From Dermanyssus gallinae (Eukaryota; Arthropoda; Arachnida; Mesostigmata; Dermanyssidae), in contig QVRM01001473.1 of assembly GCA_003439945.1 (NCBI GenBank), positions 934,001-998,000 of the forward strand: a stretch of 64,000 nucleotides of DNA, given 5' to 3'. Position 1 is the stretch's first letter. Every line of letters begins with the position of its first letter. This document shows positions 1-11,429 of the stretch, one piece after another. Both the position numbers and the translations under genes were made by a program. The notes beneath the pieces were generated by a model that saw only the letters and a program-made list of their open reading frames with translations, did no database searches and had not been told where the DNA came from.

Positions 1-390
1 TTGTTGTTTTTTTTGTTGTTGTTGTCCATTAAAATCCACGACCTTTGTACGAGCTACGGTAAAGAGGTCTCGTATTACTAACATTGTCAGGTATCCTGGC
101 TATTTCAGGGTTTCTAGAACTTCTCTTGCCAATTTTGTTTTGTATATGTTCAACGCAAGCTAGTTTGCCCGTTCATCTAGTGCCTGGTCGGCTTATACCA
201 AGCACGCCTCTGATGGCATTATCTGCTCTAGTTGCTTCGCTTCTAATCCCTGATCGAATGTTCAGTTCAGCTCAGTTTATCCTTATTTTCAAACGCACGC
301 TCCTTACAGAACATCCGTGTTTCATACATCAATTTGCTTGTTATTCCAGCTATCTATAGTGTTACTAGTATTTATTGGTACTCAGTTCAA
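1..390. other. Unassigned sequence with a short T/TTG-rich start
   Basis: The first 25 bases are a T and TTG-rich tract. The rest has no recognisable coding or repeat signature. A 91-codon open frame on the plus strand shows no family motif and is not called as a gene. Confidence 0.4.
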
Positions 391-1675
391 ATAATAATAA
401 TAATAATTTTCCACATCATATTTATTCACCATAGTTATTGGTAGTAGGATTGAATTGATACACATGATTCACGAAACTATAACAAAATCTCGTTCACACG
501 CGCCTGTAATGAATATGAGTCAATTGCCAGGCATGTTAGAACGTGATAGCGACATATGTTGCACTCACCACAAAACTTACACACACATTAATTTATATCA
601 TAACAATCACCCTTGAGGCACATATAGTGGTGATAACCGTGCCATGTTACCCTGCACAATAATGACCGGTTACTTTGAAAGGCTCGTTTCCACTTCTCTG
701 AGCAAAAGGCAGGCCCATCTGTATAATTACACATAGCAAAGTTTACATTTCGATCCTCTCTGAATGTTCTGTACATTTCAAGTGTATTTGTACTGATCGG
801 TAACTTGTCTAGCACTATATCTTCTACCAGAGTGCGTTCTCCGCATAGTTCTAATGCCAGGGTAGCTGACGCGTTCTTAGGTAATCCTAGTACACGTTTC
901 GCAAAACACGCCTTCACACGGTCCAAATTTTTGAGATCATGTAGTGTTAGGTGCGGCGCAATTACTGGAAGACAGTACTGGAGTATTGGGCTAATTTTCA
1001 TCCTGAATATTTTCATTGCTGTGTCAAGATCTACATCTCGAATGTCTCCGAGTAGCACAATTGCGGCCATGGCCTTTGCTCGCAGTTCCTCGATGTGTCT
1101 AGTAAAAGTCAATCGCGGCGTCAGGGTGACGCCGAGATACGAGAAATGGTTGACCAGCTCAATGCAAGTACCGTTGACTTGACGCGATGGTCGGCATTGG
1201 CATATGAGCCGCCGTGGCTGAAGCGAAGGATCTTAGTTTTAGAAATATTAATTGTCAGTCGGTTTTCCGCACACCATTTTGAGGTTTCATTTAAATAGAA
1301 TCGTACGTGACCCCGGGATTTGGCTAAAATTACGAGGTCGTCCGCGTAAAAGGCATGCGGTGCTTTCATTGTGCGCAATAGGTCTGTTAAGCCAGAGATG
1401 TACAGTTTAAAAAGAAATGGACTTGCAGAGTCGCCCTGCGCTACTCCAGTCTTTTGTGTAACAGGCTCGTCTACATAGTGATTTCCGTTTTTAATGGTTA
1501 TAATATTGTGGCTCAGCATGTCTCGGATTAAATTGAATAGTTGGCCCTTAATATTGAACCTCTCTCGAAGAGTTTCAAGAAGGCGGTCCCTAGGCACACT
1601 GTCGAACGCGGTTTGGAAGTCGACAAATGCAGCGTACGTCATATTTTTGTTTCTTTGGCGTTCGTTTACGTGGTC

Positions 1676-1705
<30 letters not shown>
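391..1705 (-). mobile_element. LINE copy A1, truncated at its 5' end
   Basis: A non-LTR retrotransposon fragment running right to left. It encodes the middle of a reverse transcriptase, the thumb region and a C-terminal cysteine/histidine motif. It begins abruptly at an AAT tract (1678-1704). Its 3' end reads ATGGTGAATAAATATGATG and runs into an ATT tract (391-407). Two more copies of the same 3' portion lie at 19760-20300 (plus) and 21320-22384 (minus). The same 3' terminal motif, TGGTGAATAAATA, occurs in the plus-strand copy. ATT-type repeats on both sides suggest insertion into a microsatellite, or a microsatellite tail plus target duplication. The clade is not assigned. Confidence 0.8.
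500..1678 (-). pseudogene. Reverse transcriptase of LINE A1 (broken)
   Basis: The frame entering from 1678 reads AFVDFQTAFDSVPRDRLLE (palm motif A), then GVAQGDSASPFLFKLY and the catalytic FYADDLVILAKS. Two of the metal-binding aspartates sit in the YADD box. A frameshift near 1180 moves translation into another frame, which holds HFSYLGVTLTP and then FTRHIEELRAKAMAAI and KRVLGLPKNASATLALELCG. An in-frame TAA just below 588 precedes the C-terminal CKFCGECNICRYHVLTC, a likely zinc-binding module. Copy A2 has the same block as CSFCGEFDIGRYHILVC. The frameshift and stop make this copy inactive. The 5' part of the palm and any endonuclease are missing. Confidence 0.8.
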
Positions 1706-1707
<2 letters not shown>

Positions 1708-3075
1708 CCTGCATCTCGTTGAAATGTCTTATCGATTGAGGTATTGTTCATTGTATAATTTATGATGTAATTTTTCCTTGAATAACTTAAGTGATGTACA
1801 TTCCCGTAATTCATTATCGAGAGTGTTTCATATTTTGTCCATGGCCATATTAGGCGACTTAAGTCTATAGTTACGATACGTAGTGGGTATTCTCAAATGT
1901 GGGCTGTTGCGACTTCTGTTGGTGTTGGATGTAAAATTAAACGATACATCTGGAGGAAACAATCTGGAGGCCACGGAACGGTTTTTATACGCAACAATGC
2001 CTAACTCAAATTTGTAAAGTGATGGTATTTTAAGTAGTTTAATGATGAATTACTCTACCAAGGAGCTAAACTGGATTAGCGAAGCGGTGTGGCAGATCCC
2101 AGTCAGTAGCCCTTTTGATCACAAGCACATTGTGGCTTATAAGGAGGCTTATCCAGGCGTTCTCTTAAAAATCGATGTCTGGCGGTGGTGTTGTGTTTGT
2201 CGTTGTTGCTGTTATTGCTGTTGGTGCTATTGTTAGTGTTGCTGCTGTTGACGTTGTCGACAATTGTGGCATCCCTGTTTCGCGTCTTCCGCCACCCGCT
2301 GCCATCATACCACTGCTAAAAGCACAAATACAACGGAACTCAGCATCACGGCATCACCACCGTGAACATCAACTTTACCGTAGCCATCATCATCGACATT
2401 AGCTACCATGCAGTTCTAGATTCGACGCCAGGAAATCACAGCCACCGCCCAATCGATTCAATGAATCGCTCGTCGAGAGACAGCGAGTTCGTCTGTTCGC
2501 CCGTCGATTCGCTTCTGTGGAAACATTGCCGGAAGTACAGTTGTTGTTGCTGTAGTTTTTGTTGTCGATGTTGTCGACAACATAGTCGCGTCTCTGAAAG
2601 AACCAGAAGGAAAGAGAGATAGAGAGCGTAAGGCTGGGAGGGTTAGAGAAAGAACCAATAAAGTAAGCCAAACAGGAACGACTGTCTACGGATTGAAGGT
2701 ACACAAAGAGATGCAACTCTTCTCTAAATAGAATTGATATGGGGGGTGCGGGCTGGTGGAGGAAGGAAGGGCACACTATCGGGCGCTATCGAAAAAACCA
2801 CGCAGCTTTGGCTAAGGGAACGGAACTAGAAACATTGGATCTCGCCGATTACCGACCGATTACTGAACGAAACAAACCCTCGCCATATGTATTCTGTTAA
2901 TAACAACAAAGAATGTGTGTACATGCATGTATGTATGCAAATTTATGAAATAAACAGATTTAAATATATATGTATGCATAAATAAACATACAATACGTAA
3001 ACAAGTATACAACCACCCGTTTTTTTTAATTTTAAACTCTTGTTTGTTTAACTTTTTCCACATTACACGCATGAT
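1706..3075. other. Unassigned sequence with short TTG/GTT-rich patches
   Basis: No gene is supported. GTT/TTG-rich patches at 2190-2260 and 2540-2582 generate cysteine- and valine-rich open frames that are repeat artefacts. An A/T-rich stretch (2880-3060) with ATGTATG-type motifs leads up to the Tc1 element. Confidence 0.4.
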
Positions 3076-3076
3076 G

Positions 3077-4412
3077 CAGCCACTAGCAAGATGTATGTCT
3101 TAGCGAGTGAATTAAGCGGAATAACGACGCTTAGGCTTATTTTACGGCTGGACGGAAACAAAAGCAGACTTCTTATCAGAAGTTTTATCTGTATTGGAAC
3201 GATGGGCTTTGTCCGGCGCCTTACGAATGACGAAAATATCCAAATAAAGACTTATAAGGACGCCTGTCTCTCTAATCGCGAACTTTCTTGTCGATTGGGG
3301 CGTTTTCCCCAAGTTATAAACAACTTCGTAAATTTAGGTGAAAATTACGCCGTAAAAAAGAGTACCGGGCGTCTAATGCCATTTTAGAACGAAGCAAGCG
3401 TGCAACTCTGAAGCAAGCGGCAAAATCTGCGCTTTCGGCAAGAGCAATTGTGGCGGTGGCTGGTGCAAAACCTCCTCCGGACGATACATTGGCTCATGCA
3501 AAAAAAAACACAAGAGAAAACCACGATTGTCCGCTGACCGCTGAAAGCTCGTCTTGACTTCGCCCAAGATATGATGTCATGGATCACTGAAAGCCCACAA
3601 TACGATGTCATTGACCACTGAGTGGCACAGAACGCTCTTTTCGAATAAAACAGTTCAACTTTGATGGACTGAATTAATTTAACTAATATTTCCACGATGT
3701 ACGCAAGGAGGAACGCATTTTGTCAAAACTTCACTCAGCTGGCGGTTCGGTGGTGATCTTGTCCGCTGTCGGGTATCATACAAAGTCATCGAGTGTTTCT
3801 AGACGGTCGTGTTTATTCGAGGCGCCATTGGAATCTACTAGAAGAGCAATCGGCGCATTTCAAGCAAACGGGAGGGCCAGACTTCGTTTTTCAACACGAT
3901 AACGCTCCGATTCACACCTCCAGGCTGATCGGAAGCTCGTTCAAACAACGTCACGTTGAGGTCCTACGCTGGCCTGCAGTCTCACCTGATCTTAATATCA
4001 TCAAGAATGTATGGATCTGGCTCGCCCGAAAGGTTTACACCGACGAAAAACAACCAGGTAGAACCTTCTGAAGACTTGGGGCGAGCTCTCACAGGACGTC
4101 ATCTGAAACTTGTTCAACGCTATACTAAACCGCATTTTTGAGGTCATCTGACTTAACGGGGAGTTTAATCCGCTCACTCCGTTGAGCCGTTAAATGAGTT
4201 TACATGTCGTTATTGGGCTCAATTAGCTCGCTAAGACATACATCTGTGGCTGTATAATTTTATCGCGGTGTAGATTTGTGAGATGTAGAAATTTTGTGTT
4301 TTAAAGTAATCTGAAACCCCAAATGTCGATAAAATGTTCTGCTGTTTCTTCTTTACAATAAATGTGTGTAATGTGGTAAACATGGGTGGCTGTATATTTT
4401 TCACGGACTGTA
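3077..4412 (+). mobile_element. Tc1-family transposon copy 1, decayed
   Basis: A plus-strand Tc1-like DNA transposon, cut at its left end. An internal inverted repeat pairs 3089-3128 (starts AGATGTATGTCTTAGCGAG) with 4206-4245, with a few mismatches. The right end has two related direct repeats. The inner one is GTGGCTGTATAATTTTATCG near 4246-4267. The outer one is GTGGCTGTATATTTTTCACG near 4386-4405, followed by GACTG at 4406-4410 and TA. Repeating a subterminal motif inside a long inverted repeat is the IR/DR layout of Sleeping Beauty-type Tc1 elements. The expected outer left repeat is not present near 2900. Copy 2 is at 25396-26702. Confidence 0.8.
3200..4140 (+). pseudogene. Tc1-like transposase remnant 1
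   Basis: The N-terminal helix-turn-helix region is readable as RRLTNDENIQIKTYKDAC, then ELSCRLGRFPQVINNFVN and a KKSTGR basic stretch, which matches Tc1-type paired-like DNA-binding domains. The core follows in another frame: FQHDNAPIHTSRLIG holds the second catalytic Asp, and VSPDLNIIKNVWIWLARKVY is the third motif. Tc1 transposases use DD34E, but here the third acidic residue is replaced by Lys (NIIK rather than NIIE). Several frameshifts separate these blocks, so no functional protein can be made. The same Lys occurs in copy 2. Confidence 0.8.
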
Positions 4413-4779
4413 TATATATATATATATATATATATACAGTCCGTGAATATATATATTCTCACTCTCAAGACTTTCGACCTTTTACCTTCAAGACCTTGGG
4501 GAGGCCGTGAAATCTTTGAAGGAGTAATTGTCATGGTATGCAAGTGTTTTAGAATAGCCACGGGGGACCCATATGCTGGTGAATTTTGTTTCACGGACTG
4601 TATATATATATATATATATATATATACAGTCCGTGAATATATATATTCTCACTCTCAAGACTTTCGACCTTTTACCTTCAAGATCTTGGGGAGGCCGTGA
4701 AATCTTTGAAGGAGTAATTGTCATGGTATGCAAGTGTTTTAGAATAGCCACGGGGGACCCATATGCTGGTGAATTTTGT
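4400..4779. repeat. 190 bp tandem duplication carrying a palindromic TA tract
   Basis: Unit 1 is 4400-4589 and unit 2 is 4590-4779. They are almost identical; one visible difference is AGACCTTGG against AGATCTTGG. Each unit begins with a 48-base palindrome (4400-4447 and 4590-4637): TTCACGGACTG, a TA run, then CAGTCCGTGAA. The left half of the first palindrome is the right terminus of the Tc1 element, so the duplication starts at or inside a transposon end. The rest of the unit has no coding signal. Confidence 0.9.
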
Positions 4780-4920
4780 CGGCAAGAACTGTCGGTAACG
4801 CTACGGCGGTGCTTGGGCACTTTGTCCTGGACGTATGTAAAGTTCAGATAACCGAAAGGCTATCTAGGCGTTTCTCTGGGCCCATCTAGATTTCTACAAG
4901 TGTTAAAAGAGAGAGATACT

Positions 4921-5290
4921 TACACTCCCCCCGCCCGCGATTTAATACGCGCGGAACTACGGGAGTGCCCGCCAGCCTGAATTGACATGCCGGCGGACCC
5001 CCCACCTTTCCCCCTATCGAGGTTCCGAATAGGGGTACCACACTACTACACCGTACCGGTTAGACGCGATGACCTCGCGATTCCGCGTTACACCCCAGAA
5101 TAAACATCACGCTCCTTAAAGGACGCTCGACCACTCCAAGGCAGGGGGGCCCCACCGCTGCGAAGGTGTACTCCCAGGTTGCTAAATTCCCGGGGCATTA
5201 ACCGTGTAGCCCGGGGACGGTGAGCAGCACACCTTCCCCGTCAGATAGTAGTAGCCTTAACAGCCCTCGAATAGGCCACGACAAAGTGAC
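4921..5290. other. GC-rich island, origin unknown
   Basis: This 370-base block is clearly more GC-rich than its surroundings. It contains CCCCCGCCCGCG and two CCCGGGG-type motifs (around 5190 and 5212). No reading frame or RNA gene is supported. It could be the untranslated end of a retroelement or an unrelated GC-rich segment. I do not recognise it. Confidence 0.4.
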
Positions 5291-5531
5291 AATATGAACT
5301 CGTTGACACTTAATCGATATCGTATGCCTGAAGCAGAGAAAGGCGCCCTTCGAATGACTCGTTTACGACTAATAAGCATGCGCCAACAAGCAGCACTTAA
5401 CGTATAAAAATTCAGCCTCCGATCATCATGATCTGACTACCGCCACCGAGCATTTTCCGCGTTGCCACACCCAGAAAAACGGAATGTCTACAATGAAGCT
5501 AGCAAAGATATAGCAAGCAAAATTGGACACC

Positions 5532-5602
5532 CTCTTGTATTGGTCAGTTCCTCCAATGCTTGGCCGACCAAGCATTGGAGGAACGGACCAATACAAAAGA
5601 GA
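5532..5602. repeat. Long near-perfect hairpin (about 32 bp stem, 4-base loop)
   Basis: The left arm 5532-5563 and right arm 5568-5602 are reverse complements apart from one mismatch and two extra A bases in the right arm. The loop is CCGA. The arm sequence (CTCTTGTATTGGTCAGTTCC and onward) does not match any other repeat I see in the window. Confidence 0.9.
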
Positions 5603-5699
5603 GTCGTCAAGAGAAGTTCTAAAAATGCTTCGACACTACGCTGGATTTTAATTCCTTCCGCATAGCGTGCATGTTAGGAATTGTTGCACTGCATTACTA

Positions 5700-6345
5700 A
5701 TGACATCTGCATTCACATTCAAATTATGTAGAGAGGCCGTGGATTCTAATGGCCTGCACCCACTGAGTTGTCTCAAAAGTCTCGATACCTTCTTGGCCAC
5801 CCAAAACTCAACAGCTTGATCCGAGGGAGAGAGATCCCTGAGCTGCTTTTATACGATCCACACACCAACCCAGAAGCTTAGAAGCTACCGGTGCAGCAAC
5901 TTTCCTACTATAGCCATGTAGGGAACGCTTAGCAAGCGATATGGCAGTCCTAGGCACGGTGGCATTATCCTGCATGTATCAAAGCTCAGTCGAGCCAAGA
6001 TGTGTAGCGAAACATGCGGAAATTATGAATGAATGAATAGAAGTAAATATTCAGATTTGGGTAGAAGATACATTTTTTACTATCTATCGCCATGGAGACT
6101 ATGGGATCTATCGGTAAAGGAATTGGCTTCGTCCTCGAAGATTTAGCTAAACGTTTCCAAAAGATCACAAGAGATCGACGCGAAATACAATTTTAATGCA
6201 GATGCTGTCTTTGACTATCTGTAGGGAGAACGCAGCTTCGATTGTAGACGCCGTGGGCTGAGCTAGTGAATAATGAAGGTGAAGCAGACGTCTACACCCC
6301 ACAATTGTTTTAATTAAACACAAATAATGATAAATAACTAAACAA
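5700..6345 (+). mobile_element. Family E retroelement fragment E1 (C-terminal endonuclease region)
   Basis: The plus strand near 5725 encodes FKLCREAVDSNGLHPLSC and LKSL, the cysteine/histidine block that precedes the endonuclease in family E (compare FQCKLCGEMVDSSGLHPLSC at E4). Near 6075 it encodes SIAMETMGSIGKGIGFVLED and LAKRFQKITRDRREIQF, the family's C-terminal helix. The segment between is too decayed to read. The fragment ends in A/T-rich sequence that runs into the ATT microsatellite at 6374-6442. It faces fragment E2, which lies on the opposite strand across that microsatellite. Confidence 0.6.
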
Positions 6346-6373
6346 TAATAATAATTATTATTTTTAACAACCG

Positions 6374-6430
<57 letters not shown>

Positions 6431-6442
6431 TATTATTATTAT
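6374..6442. repeat. ATT microsatellite between two convergent retroelement tails
   Basis: A nearly pure ATT/TTA run of about 69 bases. The 3' ends of E1 (plus) and E2 (minus) both point into it. Confidence 0.95.
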
Positions 6443-7259
6443 CTCGAATATTGCTTGCGCGGGTTGATGGCCTCCCAGCATCATCTAGATGTTTCCGTCT
6501 TATACGTTGCCAAAGGAATCCCGTAGACTGCGAGTCCGAAAAGACTTTCAAAAGCTTCTTAAAGCTTCTTTTCAAGCTCTTGCCCCAGACTCCGGATGCT
6601 CAAGCCCAAATGCATGAGATGAGGTCCTGCATGATAAGAGCGTGATATAATGCCATTTGTGCATCTTCCGCTAGTGGATGATATGACGCCCACCGTACAG
6701 GGGATACGTGCCTAGAACAGTGAGGTCCCAGACCAAAAGCCTGTTCCAGTCTCAGTGTTGACTAGTTCCAGGAGGTACTTATTTTTCTTTGCTACTGGCC
6801 ACCTGGCTTTAATGTGACGCGGTAGCCGGCTTATCGACACGCACTTCCAACGATGTCGCTTAGCGCGTAATGGCGGCTCTGTGTGAGCCTAAAAGACCAG
6901 CAAGGAAACACGTCCAGCTATGCTCCGGCGGCCTCGTATGCAACTGCTTTAGTCTGGCGTTACCGACATGTGACTCGCAGGTCGACAAACAAGTTGAATA
7001 GGTAGTCCGAGCGGCGATTTAATCCCACCCTTTCTGTCTGCGTACCTGTTCATCGGACGGAAGACTAGACGGACGCTCCTCCCAGCGTCGAGTAACGCTG
7101 ACGACTGGCGATGCTTTCTGTGAGTATTGCAACGATAGAAGCTATGCAAAGTAGCAAAGATTGAAAGCAAGGCAACGCTAGTAGCTGAGAGAATGCTCAT
7201 TCCGTCCAGCTGGACCGGTAGCCTTGCCTGCGTCCACATCCTGTTCTTCGTCGAGGTCC
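6443..7259 (-). mobile_element. Family E retroelement fragment E2
   Basis: Read on the minus strand, decayed frames give RHYALSDIVGSACR and AGYRVTLKPGGQ, which resemble the family E block RHxxLN...VTLEPGGL seen in E3. Further on come AFGLE-like and VWGKSLKRSF-like residues, then FSDSQSTGFLWQRIRRKH, matching the C-terminal FLRQRVSLKLHRGN of E3. Both ends abut triplet repeats: AAT at 7260-7277 on the 5' side and ATT at 6374-6442 on the 3' side. That is what a 5'-truncated insertion into a TAA repeat would look like. Frameshifts and stops are frequent. Confidence 0.55.
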
Positions 7260-7544
7260 AATAATAATAATAATAACGATGACGGAAGGACACGGACAAA
7301 TAATACTGCTTTACTTTTCTTCTCTTAGCTCTTGCGTTTCCATAGCATCACTGTTTTTGAAGTGTCATCTTAGCTCTCATTGGTAATGTTTCTTTCCCGC
7401 AACTCATAGGTAATCTTAAATGCTTTTGATCCTGAATTTCAGAATCCCAAAATCCTATCTTGAGATCTTAGAGTTCAGACTGGGTTAGTAAGGATAGTTA
7501 TCGGTTATGAAACTCTCTCTTGAGCGCAGTTTTCCGGCCCGTTA

Positions 7545-7742
7545 TTAGTGCTAGCGAGCCCGGTGACGTGGTGTATTCGCCTGCGCCTCGTGACCGGAAG
7601 AGACACATAGGTGTGCGGGTTTGAACCCCACCGTTGCACATTTGTATTTTTGGGGCTCCGTCTTTAAAACAATGAGACAAAAAGCATGTGGACCTTATAA
7701 CTTGGCTGACGATCAGCCCAAAAAGCTTACAGTTAGTACTAG
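7545..7742 (+). mobile_element. tRNA-derived SINE, copy 1
   Basis: A roughly 180 bp SINE beginning CGAGCCCGGTGACGTGG at 7555. It has an A-box-like GTGACGTGGTG and a B-box GGGTTTGAACCCC, then GCACATTTGTAT and a 3' half ending GGCTGACGATCAGCCCAAAA. Possible 10 bp target duplications are TTAGTGCTAG (7545-7554) and TTAGTACTAG (7733-7742), one mismatch. Related copies are at 37110-37290, 47267-47448 and 53608-53793. Confidence 0.85.
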
Positions 7743-8870
7743 CGCGCGACTCAAAAGTAACTAGGAGTTTTGATCTACCACATGCATACATGACTTCAGA
7801 AGCTCTCGAGCGTTCGTTTGCTACACCAATCGAAGCTGTGATTGTGACGATTTTTTTTTTTCAAATTACAACACACTCTCTAAAATTATACGTTGAAAAA
7901 CAGTAATTGTTTTTATATTTAAAAAAACGGAAACTGACACCGATGGGCCATATGAACAGCGACTAAAGCCCTTAGTTGGGTTGGTCGCTTCTTTAGAAGT
8001 GTCCATAAACTTTCTGCAAGTGAGGGGATCGTAGCCCCAGTTGGGCACATTGGCGCCGACGCGGGCTGTAAAACGCCATGAATGGCTCGAGTCTTGCGTG
8101 ATCTCGTCACATAGCAGGCACTTGAGAGGAATCGTTTTTTATATAGGCCATAGGCAACATTGCCTTTTCCAGAAGACGTCAATAAATTAGGCGTCCTTAA
8201 CCAGAGCAGCAGTGTCGCGACAACGACAAAGTAACACATTTGAGACAACACAATGCCGTGTTCTACTGCGTTAAAGTCACAAAAAGTCTAATAATTAATT
8301 TTGAGCGACGCTTTAAGAGCGAGATGTTCCGGTTTGTGAGTTACGACGTCTGTATTCTTCTAAGGTACGGGGCTGTCGTGGTGCGGCCAAATCGCAAACC
8401 CGCCAATGCCTTTTCTGTCTTACAAAAAGGCTTTCTTTTGTTTAGTACTTTGGTCAAGTGTTGCTGACCAAAGGTAGATGCATAGTAGTGCACATGTAGA
8501 CTTGTTGGTGCATTGTACAGTAACATAAGGGGTGCTGGGTTATGCACTTACCTCCCAATCGTTTTAGCATACAGATAGGACGATAGTTAGGGGTGATCCT
8601 AGGTAAGCAGGCTTACTGTATCTGATGCGACGGCATCTCAGTCAGATGAACATCAGCTGCGGATACAATCGAGTCCATTTTGCGTTTCCGTGGTCACTTT
8701 CGTGTGTCTTATTGTGCGTGATACTGCGCGGCGGTGACTGAGAGAGTAGTAACATAAATACGCATGAGCGTGGTAGGCCCGGGCTATGAGGTAGTTATGC
8801 GTGCGAGAGCTTACGCGGAACGATGCTATACCCTTGACTCAATGTGTGACCATAAACTTTGTCGCTGGAT
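7743..8870. other. Unassigned sequence
   Basis: No recognisable gene. Open frames of up to 113 codons occur on both strands here and just beyond but overlap each other and carry no known motif. Confidence 0.35.
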
Positions 8871-8922
8871 CCGGCACCATATATGGTTCCGGCACCATAT
8901 ATGGTTCCGGCACCATGTTTGC
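8871..8922. repeat. 18 bp tandem repeat with two CCATATATGG boxes
   Basis: The unit CCGGCACCATATATGGTT occurs at 8871-8888 and 8889-8906, and a third partial copy (CCGGCACCATGTTTGC) begins at 8907. Each full unit contains CCATATATGG (8877-8886 and 8895-8904), which fits the CC(A/T)6GG consensus bound by SRF/MADS-box proteins. No gene is visible next to it. Confidence 0.85.
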
Positions 8923-11400
8923 TGCACTTAATTCTGCGTGCCTCCTTGTACTTCTCTTAGATGGACTGGAAATTGCAAAGGTTGCTAGCGTGTCGTTTAA
9001 CCATCTCAAAAACATACACCGCGGGCTCGTTCCACCAGCATTGAAAAACCCGGCATTACAACCTTGGATTGCGAATCGGTTGTTGTGCATGTTCTTTTTC
9101 CAGTTTGAGATCCTAGGAAGCAGATATTCTAAGACTATCTGAAAGATTATTGAATTACCGTTATGTTTCTTTATCTATTCGACTAGCGCTGCACTTTTAG
9201 TGGAACAGCTTCGATAAGCGAGTGCTTTCTAGTATATCCAGTAGAAGAGGAGATGTGGCAAACTCGAAAAAGACGTGTGATATTGTTTGTGGTAAGAACA
9301 AAAAGTGGAGTCGCTACTCCGTGGGTGTTGCATACAGCAAGTCGCAAAGCATCATAGCTGTCCCGGGATTTAAGTAGCCCGGGCAAATTTGCTGCGCAAA
9401 AACCAAAGAAGCACCACAAAGTAATGCCAGAACGCGCATTGGGATGCAAACGATTAAGATTATTTTGTTAGATCTTGTACGTTGTTTGTAAGCAGAATCA
9501 CTCATTGACGTAGTAAAATGTTATTTTATTGGCACACACACACACGCTCTTAAACGGATATTTATGAAATCGTATGTTGGCCAGAAAGTCCCACCGGATT
9601 ACTCTAGTCAATGCATCGACATTCCTGATACTAAGAAAAAGTCCTAAGAGGTGGGAAGTTTTGGCCAGTATCCCTATATTCTATACAAGTTGTGGTATCG
9701 TTGAGAAAAAAAGTTAGGTTATTTAAATAAGTAGTAAAATCTCCAGCCTAAATTACCTTTTTTTTTTTTTAGTCTGATCTATCACATTCAACTGCTAATG
9801 AACACTAAAGGGAGAATCTACCGTGTTATGTTGGTTGTAACATCGCTTTTGATAAAGCGGGCCGCTCTAGTTTTCTGACAAAAGTGTAAAGTTAAGTATA
9901 CATTGTTGTACATGATCATGGCTAAAAGCATATACAATTCATCAAAGCTTTCAGATGAAACTAGCAATTAATGTTCGGAGTAAATCTCTTCGTACTCTAT
10001 CTAGCATCCCTTAAGGCAAATACACCCCCCCCTTACTTTATGCCACCTGTCAAATACATGCAACCTGAGATTAAATATATCCACTATACTGACTATCCAT
10101 GCTGACTAAATTAATTGGTCTTGTTCATTCTCAAAGCTATGTAATGTGCGTAGAAATCAAGGTTACACTTTCCAAAAAAATAGTGTATGCTGCTCTCTGC
10201 ATCTAATTTAAATTACGAATCCCAGAATACTCACCACGCATCCAAATGAACTCCTTTAACGACAACAACCCTGGCGCGTAATCTATGAATCCACATTATA
10301 GCAGAGTCTTGTTTTTTTTTTTATGGTGAGAGGGAAACCGAGCGGGTAGTGTGGGACTAGTGTGGTAGTGTGGTAGCGGGTAGTGTGGGACCACTAAAAA
10401 CCTCTCACCTAAATGGCCTCAGTAAGAGGCGAGGAGCTGGAACCATTCTTTAATATTACTTCAACAAAGAGTTTTGTTTTAAATACCACTTTTTTACCTC
10501 TTTTAGTTACCTCTACTTACTAACGCAATTATTTGTTGCTTTGCCGTTAATAATAGCATGGCCTACATACTCGTATATCGATTCAGTTCTATTCAGTTTA
10601 CTCGCCCCATTAATGCCGCGTTTGACATTACCGGAGGGTAGTATAGACAACATTTTTTAGCCACTTGTAGTAAAGATGTTTTTTTAATACATCTGGAAAA
10701 CCTTCATTCCTAGATTTACAGCATGTGACGTAACTGCCCTACTGTTTAAAGCACTTTTCGTCTAAACATTTTTAAACACTTACATCATATCAAGGAGCCG
10801 GCATCTGCCAGTACTATAATAATTTTAAAGTGGCGGTGTTCTCTAGTTTTGCAAAATACTAATCGATTCACAAACTAACCCAATCTATATAGTTGTGTTA
10901 GTTGTGTACTCAACTGCTTTATTGAGTTATTGAGCGCAGGCTCCAATCATGCATCATTTTTGTAAACATCACTATCACGCACTGAAACAATTATACATAC
11001 AAACATTTAGATGTGATGCAAAAAGCTTTTTATATCATAAGTGCTCGTAAGCTAGGAAGGTGGAAAACAACGGATTATGAAGAAATAACATTTTTTTAAA
11101 TACAGTTAAAGGTCGTGGTGGTCAGGTGCTCAGGATTGCGCAGGCTGTTTGTTTTTACAATCGCGTAACGTGCGCTGTTTAACACATTACTGTAGTGGCC
11201 CGAAATGGAGCAAGCATATGTCTTAGTAATGATGTAAAATAAAACTACAACTCAACTGATTTATGTCTACAAATGTGATAATTATGATTTTTTAATCTTA
11301 TTTATTTATCATAAATGTAGTTCAATTAGTACAACTGTGAGATTTGAACGTCGATCTTCATTCATCACTAGGTCAGACAAAGATGGCATCGGTCTCAGAA
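8923..11400. other. Gene-free unassigned stretch
   Basis: About 2.5 kb of mostly A/T-rich sequence without a supported gene. A GTGTGG-rich patch lies at 10325-10392 (several GGTAGTGTGG repeats). I see no transposon termini. Confidence 0.4.
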
Positions 11401-11429
11401 ACTGTGTCTAGCATAGATATCCTGTTATC

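Noticed and set aside
4301..4851. Frames of 92-110 codons around the Tc1 right end
   Set aside because: They are generated by the 190 bp tandem duplication and its TA runs, repeated in both units.
7919..8251. 110-codon minus-strand frame
   Set aside because: No motif, and overlapping frames of similar length on both strands.
8801..9142. 113-codon plus-strand frame
   Set aside because: It runs through the 18 bp tandem repeat and has no recognised domain.
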